DNA of 62,769 nt from Solirubrobacterales bacterium 67-14 (lineage in GTDB: Bacteria > Actinomycetota > Thermoleophilia > Solirubrobacterales > 70-9). Shown here in pieces: positions 1 through 8,349 of the stretch (positions are counted from its first letter, which is position 1; every line of letters begins with the position of its first letter). The stretch is taken from assembly GCA_001897355.1 (NCBI GenBank), contig MKST01000001.1, positions 271,756 to 334,524 on the forward strand, in the 5' to 3' direction. Both the position numbers and the translations under genes were made by a program. The notes below the pieces were generated by a model, which saw only the letters and a program-made list of their open reading frames with translations, was not told the DNA's origin and did no database searches.

Positions 1-1
1 C

Positions 2-547
2 GGGCTCGGCGACCTCGCCCTCAGGCTGACCGGCCGTTTCCGCTCCAGCATCCCGAAGATGGCCCGCTTCTCGACCGCCTTCATGTCCCAGTCCGAGCAG
101 GTCGACCGCTCACACCGGGTCTTCGCCAACTACCGGACGATCCGCTTCAACGAGATGGAGTACGCCCTGCCGGCCGAGGTCGGGCCGCAGGTGCTGGACC
201 GGGTGCTGGCCCTGATCGAGTCCGAGGCCTTTCCTCTGGCGATGCCGATCGAGTGCCGCATCTCGGCCGGCGACGACGCGCTGATCAGCCAGGCCCACGA
301 ACGGCCCACCGTCTACATCGCCGTCCATCAGCACCAGACCATGGAGTACGAGCCCTACTTCCGCGAGATCGAGAAGATCTTCCGCGAGGTCGACGGCCGC
401 CCCCATTGGGGCAAGCTCCACTTCCGCACCGCGGCGGACCTCGCCCCGAGCTTCCCGCGCTGGGAAGACTTCCAGGCGGTCCGCGATCGGCTTGACCCGG
501 ACCGCGTCTTCAGCAACGCCTATGTGACGAAAGTACTGGGCGATTAA
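2..547 (+). CDS. FAD-linked oxidase, C-terminal part (D-arabinono-1,4-lactone oxidase family)
   Basis: The frame is open from the window edge, so the FAD-binding N-terminus lies outside. The visible part matches the ALO domain of aldonolactone oxidases. It ends with the family's HWGKLH motif near the C-terminus, which lies by the flavin, and a closing segment on the pattern D-P-x-x-x-F-x-N. Members oxidise aldonolactones or alditols using oxygen or another acceptor. In actinobacteria such oxidases are often found near racemase-fold deaminase/aldolase genes, and one of those lies at 12844-14058 here, though not adjacent. The exact substrate cannot be read from this fragment. The stop codon abuts the operator region of the next gene. 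Confidence 0.8.
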   Translation, partial: GLGDLALRLTGRFRSSIPKMARFSTAFMSQSEQVDRSHRVFANYRTIRFNEMEYALPAEVGPQVLDRVLALIESEAFPLAMPIECRISAGDDALISQAHERPTVYIAVHQHQTMEYEPYFREIEKIFREVDGRPHWGKLHFRTAADLAPSFPRWEDFQAVRDRLDPDRVFSNAYVTKVLGD

Positions 548-595
548 CGGACCCTAGGGTCCGTTTGGCTGTTACTATCCGGACCAATGAGTCCG
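548..595 (+). promoter_or_regulatory. Promoter with two TetR-type operators (548-563 and 580-595)
   Basis: Two copies of CGGAC-N6-GTCCG lie 32 bp apart, about three helical turns. The first, 548-563, is a perfect 16-bp palindrome. The second, 580-595, spans the ATG at 587. A TACTAT hexamer at 573-578 sits 8 nt before that ATG and no Shine-Dalgarno is visible, so a leaderless transcript is likely. The TetR gene at 2065 is the obvious ligand-responsive repressor; this pairing is inferred from position. Confidence 0.65.
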
Positions 596-2065
596 TTTAG
601 CAGTACCGCCTTCCCTGAAAACTCCCGTCCGCACCCGATGCGGAGCCTGTTGATCCTCGGCCTGGCCGCCCTCTCGTTCGCCCTCGCCCAGACCACCCTG
701 ATCCCGGCCCTGGCCGAGCTGATGGAGGAGTTCCACACCGATGCCACCGGGATCGCCTGGGTGTTGACCGGGTACTTGATCTCGGCCGCCATCTTCACCC
801 CGATCTTCGGGCGGCTCGGCGACATGTTCGGCAAGCGCCGGCTGCTCGTCATCGCCCTCTTCATCTTCGCCGCCGGCTCCGCGGTCTCGGCCCTCGGGGA
901 CAGCGTCGCCGCGATCGTCGCGGGACGGGTCCTCCAGGGCGTCGGCGGCGGGATCTTCCCCCTCTGTTTCGGGATCATCCGGGACGAGTTCCCGCCCGAG
1001 CGGGTCTCCGCCTCGATCGGCTTGATGTCCGCCACGCTCGGAATCGGTGGCGGCGTCGGTCTGATCGTGGGCGGCCTGATCATCGACCACGCCAGCTACC
1101 ACTGGATCTTCTGGCTCGGCGCCGGGATGGCGGTCGCCGCCGCGATCGCCGCGGTCATCTTCGTGCCGGAATCCCCGAACCGGATCCCGGCCAAGGTCGA
1201 CTACCGCGGCGCGGCCGTGCTGGCGGTCGGGCTTTCGGTCCCGATGTACGCGATCTCCGAGGCCAACAACTGGGGCTGGGCCAGCACGAAGACGATCGGC
1301 CTGGTGCTGGCTGGCCTGGCCGTGCTCGGCTTCTGGGTCTGGCTTCAGAAACGGACCGACGACCCGCTCGCCGACGTCTCTCTGCTGGCCGAACCGACCG
1401 TGGCGATGACCAACATCGCGACGATCCTGATCGGCTTCGGGATGTTCGCTTCCTTCATCCTCATCCCCCAGCTGGTCGAAGCGCCGGACAACACCGGATA
1501 CGGCTTCGGCTACACGGCGACCCAGGCCGGCCTGGTCATGTTGCCGGCGGCCCTGATGATGCTCTTCGCCGGCCCGCTCTCCGGCCGGCTCGGTGCCCGG
1601 TACGGCAACAAGGTGCCGCTCGCCCTCGGCGGCCTGGTCTGCGGGGTCGGGTTGGTCGGGTTGGGCCTGGACCACGGAGGCTCACTCAACATCGTGCTCT
1701 GGAACGTCCTCTCCTCGACCGGGGTCGGGCTGGCCTACGCCGCGATGCCGAACCTGATCATGGAAGCGGTCCCGGTCGAGCGGACCGGTGAGGCGACCGG
1801 CTTCAACGCCCTGATCCGCTCGGTCGGCTCTTCGCTCGGCTCGCAGGTCACGGCGTCGATCCTGACCGGGACGATCATCGCGGCGACCGGGTTCCCGACC
1901 AGCGAAGGGTTCAAGGTCGCCTTCCTCGTCGGGGCAGGCGTCTCGTTGATCGCCGGATTGCTGGCCCTGCTGATCCCAGGATCCGGCCATGGCCACCTGT
2001 CGGTGGCCGAGGAGATCGGCGCCGCCACGATCCTGCCCGACCCCGCCCTGGCGGCCGACAAGTAG
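587..2065 (+). CDS. MFS drug/metabolite exporter, DHA2 (14-TM) family
   Basis: This 492-residue integral membrane protein has about 14 hydrophobic helices. It carries the MFS motif A (GRLGDMFGKRR) after the second helix and a motif-C-like glycine-rich stretch in helix 5 (residues about 140-165). This is the layout of EmrB/QacA proton antiporters that export drugs or other small molecules. It starts within the second TetR operator and its stop overlaps the TetR start by one base, so the two form a translationally coupled, self-regulated export unit. A downstream ATG at 641 is an alternative start, but neither has a clear ribosome-binding site. The exported compound is unknown. Confidence 0.85.
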   Translation: MSPFSSTAFPENSRPHPMRSLLILGLAALSFALAQTTLIPALAELMEEFHTDATGIAWVLTGYLISAAIFTPIFGRLGDMFGKRRLLVIALFIFAAGSAVSALGDSVAAIVAGRVLQGVGGGIFPLCFGIIRDEFPPERVSASIGLMSATLGIGGGVGLIVGGLIIDHASYHWIFWLGAGMAVAAAIAAVIFVPESPNRIPAKVDYRGAAVLAVGLSVPMYAISEANNWGWASTKTIGLVLAGLAVLGFWVWLQKRTDDPLADVSLLAEPTVAMTNIATILIGFGMFASFILIPQLVEAPDNTGYGFGYTATQAGLVMLPAALMMLFAGPLSGRLGARYGNKVPLALGGLVCGVGLVGLGLDHGGSLNIVLWNVLSSTGVGLAYAAMPNLIMEAVPVERTGEATGFNALIRSVGSSLGSQVTASILTGTIIAATGFPTSEGFKVAFLVGAGVSLIAGLLALLIPGSGHGHLSVAEEIGAATILPDPALAADK

Positions 2066-2661
2066 TGGTTTCCGACGGTTCCGGACCCGTGGCCGAAGCG
2101 CCGGGCGAGGCGGAGCTGCCTCGGCGGGCCGACGCGGTCCGCAACCGGGAGAAGGTGATCGCCGCCGCCGAGCAGGTCTTTGCCGAGCACGGCATCGAGG
2201 CGGGCATCCCCGAGGTCGCGGAACGGGCCGGGGTCGGCAAGGGCACCGTCTACCGCAACTTCGAGACCAAGGACGACCTGGTCGCCGCGATCCTCACCCA
2301 GCGCATGCGTCGCCTCGACGAAGGGATCGTCGCGGCGCTGGAGAGCGACGACCCGGGCGCGGGCCTGCGGCAGGTGCTCCACGACGCGGCGGTCCGGGCC
2401 AGTCACCTGAGCTTCCCGGTCGGTTTCTACTGGCCCGGCAAGAACCCGGAACTGGACGAGGCCAAGGCGAACACCAAACGGCACATGGCCAAACTGGTCG
2501 CCGCCGCCAAGAAGCAGGGCGAGCTCCGAAAGGACGCCAAGCCGGACGAGATCTGGAACCTCTTCGGCGGCATCTGCCGCACCCTCACCGACGCCGGAGA
2601 GAAGGATCCGAAGGCCTGGCGCCGTCACACCGACCTGGTGATCGACGCCTTCCGGCCCTGA
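2065..2661 (+). CDS. TetR/AcrR-family repressor
   Basis: The 198-residue protein has an N-terminal TetR helix-turn-helix at about residues 25-70 (AAEQVFAEHG..., then VGKGTVYRNF and the following lysine). The C-terminal ligand and dimerisation domain is divergent, as is usual for the family. The GTG start overlaps the exporter's TAG stop. It probably binds the paired CGGAC-N6-GTCCG sites at 548-595 and so controls the exporter and itself. The inducer is likely a substrate of the exporter, but nothing in the sequence identifies it. Confidence 0.85.
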   Translation: MVSDGSGPVAEAPGEAELPRRADAVRNREKVIAAAEQVFAEHGIEAGIPEVAERAGVGKGTVYRNFETKDDLVAAILTQRMRRLDEGIVAALESDDPGAGLRQVLHDAAVRASHLSFPVGFYWPGKNPELDEAKANTKRHMAKLVAAAKKQGELRKDAKPDEIWNLFGGICRTLTDAGEKDPKAWRRHTDLVIDAFRP

Positions 2662-2779
2662 CCGTTTCCCCGATTTGCAGGGCAAATCCACAATGGATTC
2701 GCGCCCTGTTCACATCGAATCCAAGGCGATTCGCAACTATTGCTTGCGTGATGCCGTCACATTCGCTAACTTGAACGTG

Positions 2780-2793
2780 CCAAAGCGTTTTGG
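2780..2793 (+). promoter_or_regulatory. LacI-type operator, copy 1
   Basis: CCAAAGCGTTTTGG is a 14-bp near-palindrome with the central CpG typical of LacI/PurR/GalR sites. It lies 42 bp upstream of the gene at 2836. Related copies are at 3656, 11486 and 12767, all close to genes around the LacI gene at 10438-11457. Confidence 0.7.
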
Positions 2794-2835
2794 TGAGCAC
2801 CGAGGCGCCAGGCATCGAGCGAGAGGATCAGAGGT

Positions 2836-3609
2836 ATGGCAGTCGATTTCCGACAACTGGCCAGCAAAGCGTCCGATCTGGTCGATCATGGCCAGACCCA
2901 GGGAGTGCCCTTGCGCTCCGTCGGCGGCGTGGCGATCTGGTCCAGCCTCCCCGAGGAGCTTCGCGCGGAGTACGAATCGGTCCGCGAGGGCCCCAAGGAC
3001 CTCGACCTCGTCGCGCCGGAGGGAACCCCCGCCGAGGACATCAAGGCGGTCTTCGTGGCGCGCGGCTACGTGCCGGACGAGAGACTGATCGCCTGGCGGG
3101 GCAACGAGCGTCATCAGTACTTCGAGCTGGACGAGAACGGCGATCCGGTGGTTGACATCGACCTCTTCCTCGGGCTGCCGCCGGCCTGTCATCGCTTCGA
3201 CCTGCCGGACGAGGAGTTCAACCGGCCGGGTGTGGCGCTCTCGGTCACCGAACTGCTGCTCCAGAAACTCCAGATCGTCGAGACCACGGACAAGGATCTG
3301 ACCGACATCGCCTACCTGATGCTGGCCAACCCCGTGAGCCTCAACGGCTCCGGCATCGACGACTCCCGGATCGCCGGCCTCCTGAGCAAGGACTGGGGCT
3401 TTCACTACACCGCATCGAGAAACCTGGAGCGGGTCGCGGCGATCCTCGACCAGAAGATGGACGAGGCTTCGAGGCAGACGACGCAGGATCGGATCGGCGC
3501 TCTCGCAGGCGACTTGGAAGAGGCTCCCAAGTCACGCAAGTGGAAGATGCGGGCCAAGGTGGGGACCAGGGTCACCTGGTACGAAGAGGTCGAGGAACTG
3601 GACCGATAG
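2836..3609 (+). CDS. Nucleotidyltransferase-superfamily-like protein
   Basis: The 257-residue protein has features of the Pol-beta/MNT nucleotidyltransferase fold. There is a GG-containing helix-strand (LRSVGGVAIW, about residue 32), an acidic pair (KDLDLV, about residue 55), a second acidic strand (VVDIDLF, about residue 105), and a following helix of the type LLLQKLQIVETTDKDLTDI. This resembles AbiEii/MNT-like proteins that modify or act near nucleic acids, but the exact family is not certain. It is a single gene behind a LacI operator, separate from the permease operon that follows. The start follows a short AGAGG ribosome-binding site. Its role in the LacI regulon is unknown. Confidence 0.5.
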   Translation: MAVDFRQLASKASDLVDHGQTQGVPLRSVGGVAIWSSLPEELRAEYESVREGPKDLDLVAPEGTPAEDIKAVFVARGYVPDERLIAWRGNERHQYFELDENGDPVVDIDLFLGLPPACHRFDLPDEEFNRPGVALSVTELLLQKLQIVETTDKDLTDIAYLMLANPVSLNGSGIDDSRIAGLLSKDWGFHYTASRNLERVAAILDQKMDEASRQTTQDRIGALAGDLEEAPKSRKWKMRAKVGTRVTWYEEVEELDR

Positions 3610-3655
3610 CCGGTGGGGCCCACGGTCGACCCGGCGGAATCTTTTGAACTCCATG

Positions 3656-3669
3656 CCAAAACGCTTTAG
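3656..3669 (+). promoter_or_regulatory. LacI-type operator, copy 2
   Basis: CCAAAACGCTTTAG matches the CCAAAACGTTTTGG consensus seen at 12767 in 12 of 14 positions. It lies 35 bp before the permease start codon, so it should control the whole 3705-10468 operon. Confidence 0.65.
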
Positions 3670-3704
3670 CAAACACAACGAAACACGATTCAATCGGAGG
3701 AGAG

Positions 3705-5357
3705 ATGTCAGATAAGCAAGCATCTACGGGGACCGATTCCGGATCTCTGGGGGTGTTCTCGCGGCGGTCGTCGGGGCTGGTCCGGCAGCTGTCGATCGTC
3801 GACATGACCTGGTACGGGATCCTCGCGGCGGGCGCCCTGTTCGGGCTCGTATACGTGTTCCCGGTGCCGCAGCTGTTCATGCCCGGGGTCAGCGTCCCGA
3901 TCTCGGCGTTGATCGCCATGGTCATCATGATCCCGGTCTTCATCGTCTACGCCGGGTTCGGGTCCGCGATGCCCCGGATGGGAGGTGACTACCTCTATCA
4001 ATCGCGCGCGCTCCATCCCGCGGTCGGCTTCACCTTCACCTTCGCCTGGGAAGTCTTCATGTGGATCACCTTCACGACCGTGGGCGGGATCGTTGTCAGT
4101 CAGCTCGGGCTCCAGCCGCTGCTCTACAACCTCGGGCTGACCTGGGACTCAACCTGGCTGATCGACAAGGCCAACTGGTTCGGCAGCCCCGACGGCCTGC
4201 TCGTCACCACCCTGGTCCTGGTCGTCCTGGCCTTCATCACCACGGTGCGGGGGATCGGCGTCTACCGGAAGGTCCAGCGCTGGTTCATCGTGCCGGCGAT
4301 CCTGATCTCGAACCTGACGCTCTTGATCCTGCTGCTCCGTTCCAAGGATTCATTCCTCTCCCATTTCGACGCCTTCCACGAGAAGGCCTTCGGCATGGAG
4401 CACGCCTCGCAGAAGGTCACCGACTTCGCGACCTCGGCCGCGATCTCGGACCCGGGCTTCTCGCTGAAGTACACGGTCCTCTTCCTCTCCGTGACCGGCC
4501 TGATCTGGTACGTCGTCTTCGGCGCCCAGGGCCTGCTCGGTGAGACCAAGCAGGCGAACAACTTCGGCAAGCTCTTCAAGGCGTTCACGATCGGCGGGCT
4601 CTTCGTCGGCCTGTTCGCCTGGGTGTTGCCGACCTTCCTCTTCCAGAACATGGTCGGCGGCGACTTCATGTACGCCTACGCCAACGCAGCCGGCGTGAAG
4701 GGAGGGGTCCCGGTCGCCGCGGGAACCTCGATACCCAGTCTGGCGATGATGATGACCACGAGCCCGATCGTCTCGCTGCTGCTTTCGATCGGCTTCATCG
4801 CGGTCGGTTTCTACTTCGCCAACTGCGTCTTCATGAACATGACCCGGGTGCTCAGCGCCATGGGCATGGACCGGACCCTGCCCGAGTGGTTCTCGCGGGT
4901 CTCGCAGAAGTTCCACGCCCCGGTCAACGCGGCGATCTTCTACTTCATCGTCGCGGTCGGCATCAACTTCCTCTTCCGGTATGACGAGGAAGCCCAGAGC
5001 ACGATCGTGCTCGGCGGCGCCTTCACCAGCGTCGGCGTGATCGCGGTGACCAGCCTCTCGGCGATCTTCTTCGTCAAGCGGGCCAAGCACGTCTACGACG
5101 TCTCACCGGTCGCCAAGCACAGGCTCTTCGGCCTGCCCCTGATCGCGGTCGCCGGCGCCGTCTCGTTCATATGCGCCGGCGGCGTGACCGTGGCCAACCT
5201 GTTCGTACCCGAACTCGGGTTCACGACGGGCTGGGCCCGGACCCTGCTGCTGATCAGCCTGGTCGTCTCGGCGATCTGGTTCTTCGCCTACCGGGCCTGG
5301 CAGAAGAGCCGTGGCGTCGACATCGACCTCACCTTCAAAGAGATCCCGCCGGAGTAG
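3705..5357 (+). CDS. APC-superfamily amino acid/polyamine permease
   Basis: This is a 550-residue inner-membrane transporter with about 12-14 hydrophobic helices. It has the APC-type first helix (YGILAAGALFGLVYVF) and a conserved GSAMPRMGGDYLYQSR stretch after helix 2, equivalent to the GxxYPxxGGxYxY signature. It has a good ribosome-binding site (GGAGGAGAG). It is the first gene of the LacI-controlled operon, which includes a deacetylase and a PotD-like protein, so a polyamine or an acylated amine/amino-acid derivative is a reasonable cargo. The substrate is inferred, not shown. Confidence 0.85.
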   Translation: MSDKQASTGTDSGSLGVFSRRSSGLVRQLSIVDMTWYGILAAGALFGLVYVFPVPQLFMPGVSVPISALIAMVIMIPVFIVYAGFGSAMPRMGGDYLYQSRALHPAVGFTFTFAWEVFMWITFTTVGGIVVSQLGLQPLLYNLGLTWDSTWLIDKANWFGSPDGLLVTTLVLVVLAFITTVRGIGVYRKVQRWFIVPAILISNLTLLILLLRSKDSFLSHFDAFHEKAFGMEHASQKVTDFATSAAISDPGFSLKYTVLFLSVTGLIWYVVFGAQGLLGETKQANNFGKLFKAFTIGGLFVGLFAWVLPTFLFQNMVGGDFMYAYANAAGVKGGVPVAAGTSIPSLAMMMTTSPIVSLLLSIGFIAVGFYFANCVFMNMTRVLSAMGMDRTLPEWFSRVSQKFHAPVNAAIFYFIVAVGINFLFRYDEEAQSTIVLGGAFTSVGVIAVTSLSAIFFVKRAKHVYDVSPVAKHRLFGLPLIAVAGAVSFICAGGVTVANLFVPELGFTTGWARTLLLISLVVSAIWFFAYRAWQKSRGVDIDLTFKEIPPE

Positions 5358-5360
5358 GCC

Positions 5361-6341
5361 TTGGGATTTTTCGGAAAGAAGAGTTCGGACAAGGCGAACA
5401 GGAAGAAGATCCTGTTCGCCACAGATCTCCACGGCAGCGAATACACCTTCGCCAAGCTGATCAAGGTCCTCGACCTGTGGAGCCCCGATGCCCTGGTGCT
5501 CGGCGGCGACGTGGCCGGCAAGGGCTTGCTCCCCGTCCTCGTCGAGGGCGACACCGCGCGGATGCGCTGGATGGGCGAGGAGCACGCGGTTCCCCTGGCC
5601 GAGATCGAGCAGCACGAGGCGAGGGCGAACCAGCTCGGCTTCTACCCGTATCGGGTCGACGCCGAAGGCCTGGAACGGCTGAGGAACGACGAGGAGTTCA
5701 AGGACGACGTGTTCGAACGCCTGATGCTGGAGCGCTGGGCCGAGTGGCTGGAACGCCTCGAGGCGCGCTGCGCGGAACTCCAGATCCCGGCCTACGTGAT
5801 CGCCGGCAACGACGATCCCTGGTCGCTGGACGAGCTCAACGAACAGAAGCGCGAATGGGTCACCGGCGCCGACGGCAAGGTGGTGCCCCTGCTGGATCAC
5901 TGGCAGCTGCTCTCGATCGGGCTGGCCAACGAGACGCCCTGGCAATGTCCCCGGGACGTCTCCGAGGAGCGCCTGGCCGGCGAGCTCGACCAGCTCGCAG
6001 CCCAGGTCGATGACTTCGACAACGTGGTCGCCAACATCCACGTGCCGCCATACGGATCGAGCCTCGACATCGCGCCGGAGCTCGACACCAGCGTCAGCCC
6101 GCCCCGGCCGATCGCCGGTTCGACCGTGCCGGTCGGCTCGGTCGCCTCGAGGGAGTTCCTCGAGAAGTACCAGCCGCTGCTCTCCCTCCACGGGCACATC
6201 CACGAATCGCCCGGGAAGGCGAGCATCGGCAAGACCTACGCACTCAACCCTGGAAGCGAGTTCGCGGAGGGAATCCTCCGCGCGGTCCTGGTCACGATCG
6301 AGCCCGGCCGGGTGGTCGGGCATCAGTTCGTGAGCGGATAG
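5361..6341 (+). CDS. Calcineurin-like metallophosphoesterase
   Basis: The 326-residue protein carries the full dinuclear-metal phosphoesterase motif set in order: DLHG (about residue 22), GGDVAG (about 48), GNDD (about 155), NIHVPP (about 220) and HGHIHES (about 280). It would hydrolyse a phosphomono- or phosphodiester in the cytosol; no signal peptide is present. The TTG start lies 3 nt after the permease stop, so the genes are probably translated together. Why a phosphoesterase accompanies peptidase- and amidase-type genes is not clear; detaching a phosphate or nucleotide from an imported compound is possible. Confidence 0.8.
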   Translation: MGFFGKKSSDKANRKKILFATDLHGSEYTFAKLIKVLDLWSPDALVLGGDVAGKGLLPVLVEGDTARMRWMGEEHAVPLAEIEQHEARANQLGFYPYRVDAEGLERLRNDEEFKDDVFERLMLERWAEWLERLEARCAELQIPAYVIAGNDDPWSLDELNEQKREWVTGADGKVVPLLDHWQLLSIGLANETPWQCPRDVSEERLAGELDQLAAQVDDFDNVVANIHVPPYGSSLDIAPELDTSVSPPRPIAGSTVPVGSVASREFLEKYQPLLSLHGHIHESPGKASIGKTYALNPGSEFAEGILRAVLVTIEPGRVVGHQFVSG

Positions 6342-6368
6342 CCACATGAAAAAAAGGAGCAGCAGCGC

Positions 6369-7589
6369 ATGAATGACACCGAGAAGATCAGCGGCATCCC
6401 GCGAGGGGAGTTCGCCGAACGCCGAGCCGAACTGCGGCGGCGACTTGCGGAACGTGACCTGGACGGTGTCTTGGTGGTCAGCCGTGGGGCGAACGGAGCC
6501 GACTGGGGGGCTGACGTGGTCTACCTGACCAACCACTATTCGCCTTTCCCGCAGATCCCGGACCGTCCCCCGATGTGGTCCGGCCGCGGATCGGCCTCGG
6601 TGGTCATGCCGGTCGACGAGGACGCGACGTTGGTGGTCGAGATCCCGGACTGGCGTCAAGACCTGGTGGTCTGCGACGACGTCCGCTTCGCCGGCGACCT
6701 GTGGGCCGGCACGATCGACGCCCTCGCCGCGCGCGGTCTCGGCTCGGGCAAGATCGGGCTGATCGGCCGCGAGAGCCTGCCCTACATCGCGATCGACCGC
6801 ATCACCTCGGAGCTGCCGGACCTGGAGTTCGAGTGGGTCGACGACATCATCGAGTCGATGCGCCTGATCAAGTCCCCGGCCGAGCTCGACCTGGTTCGCG
6901 AGTCGGTCCGGGTCGGATCGGAGATGGTCGCGGCCTTCCTCGAGGCAGCGGTGCCAGGCGCGACCGAGGCCGACTGCGTGGTCGCGGCCTTCAGCAAGGG
7001 CGTGCCGCAGGGTGCCTTCCCGCTCGACATCCCGGTCACCTCCGGTGAGCACATCGACCATTTCCAATGGGACCGGATGCCGTCGTGGGACCACAAGCGC
7101 AAGCTCCAGCCGGGCGACATGATCCATCCCGACATGTACGGGACGGTCAACGGCTACTTTTACGACATGGTCCGGACCACGGTGGCGGGACGCAAAGTGA
7201 CCGACGCGCAGCGCGAGGTCCTGGAAGCGCCGATCGCCCTGGTCGAGCACGTCGTCGATGGGATGAAGCCCGGCGTCACCGCCGGCGAGCTTTTCGAGCT
7301 CGGCGCGAATTGGCTGGCCGAGCACGACTTCGAGGTGCCGGGCCGGGAGGCGGAGGGCAACTTCGCCCAGAGCTTCCCGTCCTTCGGCCACAGCATGGGT
7401 CTCGCTTGGGAGCATCCCTTCGTCTGCCCGAATGAGCCGACCAAGCTCGAGCCGGGGATGGTCTTTGCGATCGAGGTCGAGATCGGAAGGCCGGGAGCCG
7501 GCACCGGCGCCTTCGAGCACGACGTGATCGTGACCGAGGACGGCGTCGAAAACCTGACTGACGGCCTCCAGCGGGTCTGGTGGGAATAG
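6369..7589 (+). CDS. M24 family metallohydrolase (Xaa-Pro peptidase/creatinase fold), copy A
   Basis: The 406-residue protein has a creatinase-type N-domain followed by a pita-bread C-domain. The five metal ligands of M24 enzymes appear intact: Asp in PDMYG, Asp in YDMVRT, His in GHSMGL, Glu in AIEVEI and Glu in FEHDV near the C-terminus. It should therefore be a metal-dependent hydrolase acting on an N-terminal or imide-like bond. It is preceded by AAAAAGGAG. It is paired in the regulon with a second M24 protein at 11513-12709 that lacks one ligand. The true substrate (peptide, creatine-like or other) is open. Confidence 0.8.
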   Translation: MNDTEKISGIPRGEFAERRAELRRRLAERDLDGVLVVSRGANGADWGADVVYLTNHYSPFPQIPDRPPMWSGRGSASVVMPVDEDATLVVEIPDWRQDLVVCDDVRFAGDLWAGTIDALAARGLGSGKIGLIGRESLPYIAIDRITSELPDLEFEWVDDIIESMRLIKSPAELDLVRESVRVGSEMVAAFLEAAVPGATEADCVVAAFSKGVPQGAFPLDIPVTSGEHIDHFQWDRMPSWDHKRKLQPGDMIHPDMYGTVNGYFYDMVRTTVAGRKVTDAQREVLEAPIALVEHVVDGMKPGVTAGELFELGANWLAEHDFEVPGREAEGNFAQSFPSFGHSMGLAWEHPFVCPNEPTKLEPGMVFAIEVEIGRPGAGTGAFEHDVIVTEDGVENLTDGLQRVWWE

Positions 7590-7593
7590 TCAG

Positions 7594-8349
7594 TTGAGCG
7601 AGTCCGCCGACATCCGGATCGCACCGATCGGAATCACCGGTCGTCCGACTCCTGACGGAAACGATGCGAGCGGACTCCTGGACGCGATCGGCGCGGCCGC
7701 CGAGGCCGGTGCCGATCTCGTCCTGCTCCCCCAGCTCAGCTTCTCTCTCTACTTCCCGGCCCTCAGGGACCGGGAGGGGCTGGAGCTGGGGGAGAGATTT
7801 CCTTCGCCGCGGATGTCCGCGGCACGCGACGCCGCGGCCGGATCCTTGCTGGCGGCGACCGCCTACGAATGCGAAGGGGAGGGTGTCTTCTACGTGACCG
7901 GGGAACTCGGCTCGGCCGCCGGCGGCACCGTCCTCTCACAACGGCAGCATCATCCTGAGGCCGCGGTCGGCCGTTACGAGCAGATGTTCTTCTCACCCGG
8001 CCACGAAGAGCGCACCGTCGTCGGTCTGCCATGGGGCAGGACGGGGATGCTGATCGGCCAGGACGCCCGCTGCCCAAACGCCTGGGCGGACCTGAAGCGA
8101 GCCGGCGCCGAACTGGTGCTGGTTGCGGTCAGCGAGACCGCCGACGGCTGGCAGGGCACCCGCCGGATCGCGTCGGGGTTCTCGACTGTCCACGGGATCC
8201 CGGTCTGCGCGGTCAACCGGGCACCGGCCCCCGACGAGCCAGACTTCGCCGGCGGCTCGTTCGCCTGCGACTCCTCCGGTTCCGAGGTGACCGCTGACCA
8301 GAACGGCCTCGTCGTCCTTTCCATCCCCGAATCCGGGAGCGAATCATGA
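7594..8349 (+). CDS. Nitrilase-superfamily protein with degenerate active site (carbamoylputrescine-amidase-like)
   Basis: The 251-residue protein follows the carbon-nitrogen hydrolase fold. It shows landmarks of N-carbamoylputrescine amidases: LLPQLSFSLYF, YEQMFFSPG and IGQDARCPNAW, against the usual LPELF..YF, YEKFYFTPG and ICWDQWFPEAAR. At all three catalytic positions the residue is changed: Glu to Gln in LPQ, the RKxH lysine to Gln (QRQHH), and the nucleophilic Cys to Gly (LIGQD). The reading frame is intact and sits tightly in the operon (TTG start 4 nt after the upstream stop, 4-bp overlap with the next gene). A non-catalytic binding or regulatory role is more likely than amidase activity. 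Confidence 0.7.
   Translation: MSESADIRIAPIGITGRPTPDGNDASGLLDAIGAAAEAGADLVLLPQLSFSLYFPALRDREGLELGERFPSPRMSAARDAAAGSLLAATAYECEGEGVFYVTGELGSAAGGTVLSQRQHHPEAAVGRYEQMFFSPGHEERTVVGLPWGRTGMLIGQDARCPNAWADLKRAGAELVLVAVSETADGWQGTRRIASGFSTVHGIPVCAVNRAPAPDEPDFAGGSFACDSSGSEVTADQNGLVVLSIPESGSES

Noticed and set aside
5103..7520. Very long minus-strand ORF (805 codons)
   Set aside because: It runs antisense to three well-supported genes and has the Arg/Asp/Gly/Leu-rich composition of a GC-rich shadow frame; no domain is recognisable.
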